The notes under the pieces: model-generated
Database searches by the model: none
Seen by the model: only the letters and a program-made list of their open reading frames with translations
Told to the model about the DNA's origin: nothing
Shown: positions 57,196-64,000 of the stretch, one piece after another
How positions within the stretch are numbered: the stretch's first letter is position 1
Layout: each line of letters begins with the position of its first letter
Assembly: GCA_013287375.1 (NCBI GenBank)
Contig: JABDDX010000001.1
Location: forward strand, 26,684-90,683
Direction of reading: 5' to 3'
DNA: 64,000 nucleotides
From: Bacteroidota bacterium
GTDB lineage: Bacteria; Bacteroidota; Bacteroidia; Sphingobacteriales; Sphingobacteriaceae
Translations under genes and position numbers: made by a program

Positions 57196-58605
57196 ATGAG
57201 TAATAAAGCAACCTTAGGCGTAATTATTGGCAATCGCGATTTTTTTCCTGATCGTTTGGTTTCAGAATCACGTGCAGATCTTATTGAATTGTTCGGCAAA
57301 TTGAATATCACACCGGTGATGCTTACCGAAACTGATTCTAAACTTGGCGGTGTTGAGACTTTTAAAGATGCCCAAAAATGTGCCGATCTTTTCCGCAAAC
57401 ATCAGGACGAGATCACAGGCATATTAGTGTTGCTGCCAAACTTTGGCGATGAAAAAGGTGTTGCTGAAACCATCAAATTATCGGGCTTAAACGTGCCGGT
57501 ATTGATACAGGCGTATCCTGATGAACTAAGCAAACTCGATGTTGCCCGCCGCCGTGATTCATGGTGTGGTAAAATCTCCGTTTGTAATAATTTGTATCAG
57601 TACGGTATTAAGTATACGCTTACCAATAACCACGTAATCCATCCATCAGCACCGGAATTTACTACAGATCTGCTGGATTTCGTAGCCGTTTGCCGTGTTG
57701 TTAAAGGCTTGCGCAAAGTGCGCATCGGGGCAGTAGGTGCCAGGCCGGGAGCGTTCAATACCGTCCGCTACAGCGAAAAAATATTACAGCGCCACGGTAT
57801 ATCGGTAACAACGGTCGATCTATCCGAAATATTAGGAAACGCCAATAAACTAACAAAAGATCATGCCGAGGTAAAAGCGCATCTCGATAAAATAATGGCT
57901 TACACGCCCATCGGCAAAACGCCTGATGAGGCTTTGATACAAATTGCCAAACTCGACGTAGTCCTTAACCATTTTATGGAAGAAAACGCGCTTGACGCTA
58001 CAGCCATACAATGCTGGACTTCGCTGCAAAAAAACTATGGCTGTAACGTATGTACCAGCATGAGCATGATGAGCGAAAATATGCTGCCAAGTGCCTGCGA
58101 AGTTGATGTTACCGGCACACTCACCATGTATGCCATGCAATTAGCATCAGGATCGCCGAGCGCACTGGTTGACTGGAATAATAATTATGCTGATGACGAG
58201 AATAAATGTGTGCTGTTCCATTGTGGTAACTGGGCAAAATCATTCCTGCCTGATATAGAGATCAGTACCGCGCCTATTTTAGGAACAAGCGTTGGCGAAG
58301 AAAATACCTACGGCGCTTTATCCGGGAGGACACCGGCTTCACCGTTAACATTCGGCAGAATAAGCACCGATGATCCAAAAGGTATCATCAAAGCCTACTT
58401 TGGTGAAGGCGCATTAACTGATGATGCCTTAAATACTTTCGGTAACCGGGCAGTAGCGCAAATACCCGATCTGCAGGGCTTAATGCAATATGTTTGTCGC
58501 AATGGTTTTGAACATCATGTGGTGATGAATGCGTCAAAAACTGCCGGCATTTTAAAAGAAGCTTTAGGTAACTACATGGGTTGGGAAATTTATAATCACG
58601 GATAA
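57196..58605 (+). CDS. L-fucose/L-arabinose isomerase-like protein
   Basis: Fold-level similarity by recall: RIGAVGARPGAFNTVRYSEK; CEVDVTGTLTMYAMQLAS. Confidence 0.8.
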   Translation: MSNKATLGVIIGNRDFFPDRLVSESRADLIELFGKLNITPVMLTETDSKLGGVETFKDAQKCADLFRKHQDEITGILVLLPNFGDEKGVAETIKLSGLNVPVLIQAYPDELSKLDVARRRDSWCGKISVCNNLYQYGIKYTLTNNHVIHPSAPEFTTDLLDFVAVCRVVKGLRKVRIGAVGARPGAFNTVRYSEKILQRHGISVTTVDLSEILGNANKLTKDHAEVKAHLDKIMAYTPIGKTPDEALIQIAKLDVVLNHFMEENALDATAIQCWTSLQKNYGCNVCTSMSMMSENMLPSACEVDVTGTLTMYAMQLASGSPSALVDWNNNYADDENKCVLFHCGNWAKSFLPDIEISTAPILGTSVGEENTYGALSGRTPASPLTFGRISTDDPKGIIKAYFGEGALTDDALNTFGNRAVAQIPDLQGLMQYVCRNGFEHHVVMNASKTAGILKEALGNYMGWEIYNHG

Positions 58606-58607
58606 TT

Positions 58608-59438
58608 ATGGTGATGACTGATAAGCAATTGGCAGAGCGATCAATAACCTATCGTAAAAAGATACTCAAATACATTGTGGGCGCTAAAGCCGGGCATACC
58701 GGCGGAAGTTTATCATGTATTGATATTTTAAATGTGCTATATAATGAGGTGCTGAATGTTGGTCCGCAAAACTTTACATCGCCCAATAGGGACAGGTATA
58801 TCCAAAGCAAAGGTCATTGTGTAGAGGCATTATATGTGGTTTTGGCGGATAAAGGTTTCTTTCCGGAAAGCGACCTCGAAACATTATGCAAATACAAATC
58901 GCATTACATAGGCCATCCTACCAAAAAAGTACATGGTGTTGAACAAAATACCGGGGCGCTTGGTCATGGTTTGCCTATTGCCGCCGGAACTGCCCTGGCA
59001 GCCAAAATGGACAAAAAAAATTACCGCGTTTTTACCCTTTTAGGTGATGGCGAATTGCCCGAAGGTTCAAATTGGGAAGCCGCACTAACCGCTGCGCACT
59101 ACAAGCTGGATAATTTATGCGCCATAATAGATAACAACAAATTACAAATAACCGGCACAAACGCGGAGGTATGTAATACCGACCCGATAGATGCCAAATT
59201 TGAAAGTTTTGGTTGGGCCGTACGTCATGTGGATGGTAATGATGTAAACGCTTTGAAAGAAGTTTTGAATACCGTGCCTTTTGAAAAAGGAAAGCCAAGC
59301 CTGGTCATTGCCCATACTATAAAAGGCAAAGGGGTAAGCTTTATGGAGAATAGTGTTAAATGGCATCATGGTGTGCCCGATAAACACCAATATGAAACAG
59401 CCATAGCCGAACTGGATATGGAAATGGCGAACGTTTAA
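58608..59438 (+). CDS. Transketolase, N-terminal (TPP-binding) subunit
   Basis: GHTGGSLSCIDIL, GDGELPEGSNWEA. Confidence 0.95.
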   Translation: MVMTDKQLAERSITYRKKILKYIVGAKAGHTGGSLSCIDILNVLYNEVLNVGPQNFTSPNRDRYIQSKGHCVEALYVVLADKGFFPESDLETLCKYKSHYIGHPTKKVHGVEQNTGALGHGLPIAAGTALAAKMDKKNYRVFTLLGDGELPEGSNWEAALTAAHYKLDNLCAIIDNNKLQITGTNAEVCNTDPIDAKFESFGWAVRHVDGNDVNALKEVLNTVPFEKGKPSLVIAHTIKGKGVSFMENSVKWHHGVPDKHQYETAIAELDMEMANV

Positions 59439-59449
59439 ATAGAATTGAT

Positions 59450-60415
59450 TTGGGAGCAGTAATTGAAAATAATACAATAAACGGCAAGCCTAACCAGGAC
59501 GTGTTTTCGGCAGCGCTGTTGGAACTGGCTGAGAAAGATAGGAACATAGTGGTAGTCACGAGTGATTCACGAGGTTCGGGCAAGCTGGTAGCTTACGGAC
59601 AGAAATTGCCCGAACAAATAGTTGAAATTGGTATTGCGGAACAAAATCTGGTTGGTGTAGCAGCGGGTTTGGCATCTGCCGGAAAAAAAACATTCGCGGT
59701 ATCTCCGGCTTGCTTTTTAACAGCAAGGGCCCTGGAGCAGATCAAAAATGATGTATGCTATTCTGATAACCCGGTACGCCTGATCGGCATTAGCGCGGGA
59801 GTAAGTTACGGTGCATTGGGTTCAACACACCATAGTCTGCATGATTTTGCCGTACTGCGTGCCATTAACAACATTACCATAGTAGCACCGGCCGATAATT
59901 TTGAAACTACCGAAGCCGTAAAACTTGCCGTAAAGCTTGATAAACCTTTATACCTGCGTTTTGGTAAAAAAGCCATGCCTTTGTTGACCGATGATGAGCA
60001 TAACGGCTTTGAATTTGGCAAAGGAAGGGTAATCAAAAATGGAAATGATATAACTATTATAGCAACCGGTGAAACCGTTTACCCGGCTTTACAGGGTGCC
60101 GAAAAACTGGCACAACAAGGCATCAACGCAACGGTGGTTAGCATGCATACCATTAAACCATTAGATGCAGAATTAATATTGCAATTAGCGAAAGATACAG
60201 GCGCAATTTTAACGGTTGAAGAACATAGTGTAAACGGTGGTTTAGGCGAAGCCTGCGCATCGCTGCTATTGCAAAATAATTACAATAAGCCATTTAAAAT
60301 AATGGGTATACCCGATGAGTACACGGTTACCGGCTCACAAACAGAAATATTTGATCATTACGGCTTATCCGCGGATGGGATCGCTCAGGCCGTTTTAAAC
60401 TTATTGCAAACCTGA
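59450..60415 (+). CDS. Transketolase, C-terminal subunit
   Basis: GIAEQNLVGVAAGLASAGKK, YLRFGKK. Confidence 0.93.
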   Translation: MGAVIENNTINGKPNQDVFSAALLELAEKDRNIVVVTSDSRGSGKLVAYGQKLPEQIVEIGIAEQNLVGVAAGLASAGKKTFAVSPACFLTARALEQIKNDVCYSDNPVRLIGISAGVSYGALGSTHHSLHDFAVLRAINNITIVAPADNFETTEAVKLAVKLDKPLYLRFGKKAMPLLTDDEHNGFEFGKGRVIKNGNDITIIATGETVYPALQGAEKLAQQGINATVVSMHTIKPLDAELILQLAKDTGAILTVEEHSVNGGLGEACASLLLQNNYNKPFKIMGIPDEYTVTGSQTEIFDHYGLSADGIAQAVLNLLQT

Positions 60416-60445
60416 TGTAACCCGTAAGCCTCCAATTAAAACCTA

Positions 60446-61378
60446 ATGATGAAGTACTTTAAAATATTACTGTTGGTGATGCTTGCTTTTGCGTCCTGCC
60501 AAAACCGGTCGGATTCAAAGCAAAAAAAGATAGCCATTATCGTGTCTACATTAAACAATCCCTGGTTTGTTTTTTTGGCGCAAACGGCAGCTGCACGGGC
60601 TAAAACATTAGGTTATGAGTCTAAAATATTCGACTCGCAAAATAATACCGCTTTAGAGACCGACCATTTTGAGAACGCTATCGCGGATGGCTACAACGCT
60701 ATTTTATTCAATCCGACTGATGCCAACGGATCGGTAGTGAACGTCCAAAAAGCAAAAAAAGCAGGTGTTCCGGTTTTCTGTATGGATAGGGAAGTTAATT
60801 CGCCGGATGCTACTTCGCAGATTTTTTCCGACAGCTATTCCGGCTGTGTATCGCTGGCTAAAGATTTTGTACAAACCCTCAATAAAAAAGGCAACTATGT
60901 AGAGTTGCTAGGCCTCGTTGCCGATAATAATACCTGGGCACGCTCCAAAGGTTTTCATAGTCTGGTTGATTATTATCCCGGTCTGAAAATGGTAGCTCAG
61001 CAAAGCGCCGACTTCGATCGAAATAAAGGCCTTGAAGTAATGGAATCAATATTACAGGCACATCCCAATATCGATGCCGTTTTTGCAGGTAATGATGCCA
61101 TGGCTATGGGGGCTTACCAGGCTTTGGTTGCCGCAGGCAAAGCCGATCATGTTAAGGTGTTTGGTTTTGATGGTGCTGAAGATGCGATACAAGCAATAAA
61201 AGATAAAAAGGTATCGGCTACGGCCATGCAGTTCCCCAAAGTTATAGCGCAAACCGCGGCCGACGATGCCGATGCTTACTTTAAAGGTAAGCGTGATTTC
61301 CCTAAAAAATTACCCGTAGCGGTCGAATTAGTTACTTATGATAATGTTAACGATTATATAGCCTACGGAAAAAAATAG
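60446..61378 (+). CDS. Ribose-type sugar ABC transporter substrate-binding lipoprotein
   Basis: Lipobox (LAFASC), IAIIVSTLNNPWFVFLAQ, VFAGNDAMAMGAYQAL. Confidence 0.93.
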   Translation: MMKYFKILLLVMLAFASCQNRSDSKQKKIAIIVSTLNNPWFVFLAQTAAARAKTLGYESKIFDSQNNTALETDHFENAIADGYNAILFNPTDANGSVVNVQKAKKAGVPVFCMDREVNSPDATSQIFSDSYSGCVSLAKDFVQTLNKKGNYVELLGLVADNNTWARSKGFHSLVDYYPGLKMVAQQSADFDRNKGLEVMESILQAHPNIDAVFAGNDAMAMGAYQALVAAGKADHVKVFGFDGAEDAIQAIKDKKVSATAMQFPKVIAQTAADDADAYFKGKRDFPKKLPVAVELVTYDNVNDYIAYGKK

Positions 61379-61380
61379 CC

Positions 61381-62004
61381 ATGATGAAAAAAGCGGTAAA
61401 ATACATATTGGCTATCATTTTGGTATTATTCATAGCCTCAAACTCCATCTATCTTAAAAAACTAAGTGATGTTAAGGCATCTGCGGCAAAGCAATTTGAT
61501 GCCGCGAAATATGCGCGCAATTACTTAAATACACAACTAATACCGGCAGCGGATAAAGCGCCACAGGCCGATGATTTATTAGTTCTCTTAAAAAGCAGTC
61601 CTGATACCGCGTTCAAAACTTATTCGCATGGGTTGGATATTGGTAACATCCGTTTTTTTATGGTACAGGGGCAAGGCACGGTTACAGCTGTAGATGAAAA
61701 TGATATATACATCGTAACTAAGAATAAGCAAGCTCTTAAAATTGCCATAGAGTATGTTTTTGGCAATGCTTTGCGTGACGCGCCGGGACTGATCAATATA
61801 AATGATTTTACCAATACCATGGACCTTAATAACATCGCTGCCGAAGTAGATAAGATAGTTAGGGCCGAAGTATTGCCACCCATAAAAAGCAAGATAAAAA
61901 CAGGCGATAAACTAACTTTCGCAGGCGCTTTCGAACTAAATCAGGAACATATTAACCTGGATAAAATTGAGGTTATCCCGGTTGTGCTAAAGATTGATAA
62001 ATAG
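61381..62004 (+). CDS. DUF2291-family lipoprotein/membrane protein
   Basis: Position between SBP and ATPase; GNIRFFMVQGQGTVTAVDEND. Confidence 0.8.
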   Translation: MMKKAVKYILAIILVLFIASNSIYLKKLSDVKASAAKQFDAAKYARNYLNTQLIPAADKAPQADDLLVLLKSSPDTAFKTYSHGLDIGNIRFFMVQGQGTVTAVDENDIYIVTKNKQALKIAIEYVFGNALRDAPGLININDFTNTMDLNNIAAEVDKIVRAEVLPPIKSKIKTGDKLTFAGAFELNQEHINLDKIEVIPVVLKIDK

Positions 62005-62005
62005 G

Positions 62006-63511
62006 ATGTTAGCGGCGCACCATATCAGCAAAAAATTCTCAGGCGTTACCGCGCTTGATGATATTAACCTGGAGTTACCTGCCGGAAAAGTAACCGCTAT
62101 TGTTGGCGAGAATGGCGCGGGCAAATCTACACTGATGAAAATTCTATCGGGCGTGTATGATGATTACGAAGGCGATGTGATCTATAAAGGCAACAAGGTC
62201 CGGTTTAAAAATCCGCGTGAAGCGCAAAATGTCGGTATTGCCATCATCCACCAGGAATTGAATCTTATACCTTATTTAAGTATAACCGAAAATTTGTTTT
62301 TAGGCCGGGAATTAAAAAGCCCCATTGGGTTTTTAGATAAAAAGGCTATGCGCTTAAAAGCGGAAGTGTTGCTTCAAAAATTAAAGTTATCTGTGCCTGC
62401 CGATACTATTATTGCTGACTTAAAAGTTGGCCAGCAACAGGTTGTTGAGATAGCTAAGGCCTTGCTTTATGATGCCGAGGTTATTATTATGGATGAGCCT
62501 ACATCCGCCATCAGCGAAAGCGAAGTGGAAATATTGTATGGCATAATTACCGATCTGCGTAAAGAAAATAAAGCAGTAGTTTACATATCGCACAAGCTAA
62601 ATGAGCTATTTAAAATAGCCGACAATTATATTGTACTACGCGATGGCAGGACAATTGAAAGCGGTGAGATGAAAGGCATGACCCATGACGATATCATCCA
62701 CAAAATGGTAGGCCGGGATATCGACATTATCCGTAATACTAATATTGCTAAAGAAAAAAATGTATTGCTTAAAGTAGATAATCTCTGCCTGGGCAAAGCC
62801 GGAAATACTCAAAAGAACATCCTTAACAACATTTGCTTCGAACTGTACAAAGGCGAGATATTAGGCATATTCGGACTTATGGGAGCCGGACGAACAGAAT
62901 TGATGGAAGTACTCCTTGGTTTACATCCTGATTTGACTAAAGCGACAATCACACTTGATAAAAACATCGTAAGGTTTACATCTGCAAAGGATGCTATTCA
63001 GGCAGGCATGGCGTTGGTTCCTGAAGACCGGAAAAAAGACGGTTTAATTTTAGGCCTCGATATCAAAACCAACATCAGCCTCAGTTCAATAGATCAGCAT
63101 GCATCTACAGGTCTGATCGATCGCGGAGCCGAACTTACAAAAGCGCATCATTATATCAAGGCGCTGAGAATTAAAACTACCTCCGAAAAGCAAACTGTTA
63201 AAAACCTGAGTGGCGGCAATCAACAAAAGGTGGTTATAGCTAAATGCCTCGCTACTAAACCTAAAGTTTTAATGTTGGATGAACCTACCCGCGGCATAGA
63301 TATTAATGCTAAAAACGAGATCTATAAACTCATAAGTGAACTGGCGGCATCCGGCCTGGGTATTATTATGGTGTCATCAGAACTACCCGAAATACTGGCT
63401 ATATCCGATAGGATCTTGGTAATAGCCGAAGGATGTATGACCGGAGAGTTTGAAGCCGCGAATGCTACCGAAGATAATTTATTAAAAGCAGCCATACCAA
63501 AAACCATCTAA
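62006..63511 (+). CDS. Sugar ABC transporter ATP-binding protein (duplicated ATPase)
   Basis: GENGAGKSTLMK, IHQELNL, VPEDRKKDGL, SGGNQQKVVIAK; start refined to ATG 62006. Confidence 0.96.
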   Translation: MLAAHHISKKFSGVTALDDINLELPAGKVTAIVGENGAGKSTLMKILSGVYDDYEGDVIYKGNKVRFKNPREAQNVGIAIIHQELNLIPYLSITENLFLGRELKSPIGFLDKKAMRLKAEVLLQKLKLSVPADTIIADLKVGQQQVVEIAKALLYDAEVIIMDEPTSAISESEVEILYGIITDLRKENKAVVYISHKLNELFKIADNYIVLRDGRTIESGEMKGMTHDDIIHKMVGRDIDIIRNTNIAKEKNVLLKVDNLCLGKAGNTQKNILNNICFELYKGEILGIFGLMGAGRTELMEVLLGLHPDLTKATITLDKNIVRFTSAKDAIQAGMALVPEDRKKDGLILGLDIKTNISLSSIDQHASTGLIDRGAELTKAHHYIKALRIKTTSEKQTVKNLSGGNQQKVVIAKCLATKPKVLMLDEPTRGIDINAKNEIYKLISELAASGLGIIMVSSELPEILAISDRILVIAEGCMTGEFEAANATEDNLLKAAIPKTI

Positions 63512-63521
63512 AAAACTGGAT

Positions 63522-64000
63522 ATGATACTATCACAATACCGTTCGCATTTGGTTAAATTTCAGTCGCTCATTGCGCTGGTGCTGCTCTGCATAGGCATAG
63601 GTTTGCTGTCGGATAAGTTTTTTACTGTTGATAACGGTTGGAACGTTATGCGCCAGATCTCCGTTAATATTTGTATTTCTGTTGGGATGACGCTGGTTGT
63701 GTTAACGGGCGGGATAGATTTGTCTGTCGGTTCAGTTTTGGCAATAGGTGGCGCTATTGCCGCTGGCTTGCTCAAGTTTGGTATCGAGATTCCATCCGGT
63801 AATTTATATATCGGTTTCACACTTTTAGGCTCTATACTTGGCGGACTCGCTATTGGCTCACTATTGGGTTTATTTAACGGTTGGACGATCACAAAATTTA
63901 AAGTACCGCCCTTTGTGGCTACGCTGGCTATGCTCACCATCGCCCGTGGATTCACCATGCTGTATACCAAAGGTTTCCCAATATCAAACCTGGGCGATAG
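63522..64000 (+). CDS. Sugar ABC transporter permease (3' truncated by window edge)
   Basis: MILSQYRSHLVKFQSLIALVLL..., VVLTGGIDLSVGSVLAIGGAIAA. Confidence 0.93.
   Translation, partial: MILSQYRSHLVKFQSLIALVLLCIGIGLLSDKFFTVDNGWNVMRQISVNICISVGMTLVVLTGGIDLSVGSVLAIGGAIAAGLLKFGIEIPSGNLYIGFTLLGSILGGLAIGSLLGLFNGWTITKFKVPPFVATLAMLTIARGFTMLYTKGFPISNLGD

Noticed and set aside
1-64000. CRISPR arrays, prophage, rRNA or tRNA genes
   Set aside because: No regularly spaced direct repeats, phage structural genes or recognisable rRNA/tRNA sequences were seen by eye; a tRNAscan/Infernal run would be needed to exclude them fully.

Overview
Bacteroidetes-type chromosomal window (Sphingobacteriaceae/Mucilaginibacter-like by gene content and TAnnTTTG promoter boxes; inference, no search was run). 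Main blocks: (1) an accessory region with SDR, AraC, a DHA2 efflux pump and a GH92; (2) two paralogous SusC/SusD + 'sterol desaturase'-type hydroxylase loci (6.5-12.5 kb minus strand, 29.9-35.4 kb plus strand), the second continuing into two CxPxR sulfatases and a formylglycine-generating enzyme; (3) an assimilatory nitrate/nitrite block (40.6-53.7 kb: SUMT, NirB, NirD, FNR-like, NarK, a fused nitrate reductase/FAD/BFD protein, a rubredoxin-fused protein), followed by a ClC channel and a second FNR-like regulator; (4) a sugar block at the right edge (TauE/SafE, L-fucose-isomerase-like, split transketolase, ribose-type ABC transporter with DUF2291). The most interesting signal is regulatory. 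Upstream of both SusC genes and of a secreted protein gene (27.3 kb) there are tiny ORFs ending in cysteine runs (…CCACCCC*, …QNCCTCCC*, MITSPKKCYCCL*). Each lies just downstream of a TAnnTTTG-like box, which has a 17-bp operator-like palindrome TCTAY-N7-RTAGA 16-17 nt upstream. A fourth copy of the operator/promoter drives a short putative sRNA with its own terminator. The two SusC leaders also share a nearly identical ~140-nt non-coding block whose hairpin looks like an intrinsic terminator for an antisense RNA. I propose a cysteine/sulfur-responsive regulon that combines transcription control, Cys-codon leader peptides and possibly antisense RNA to control sulfate-ester scavenging.
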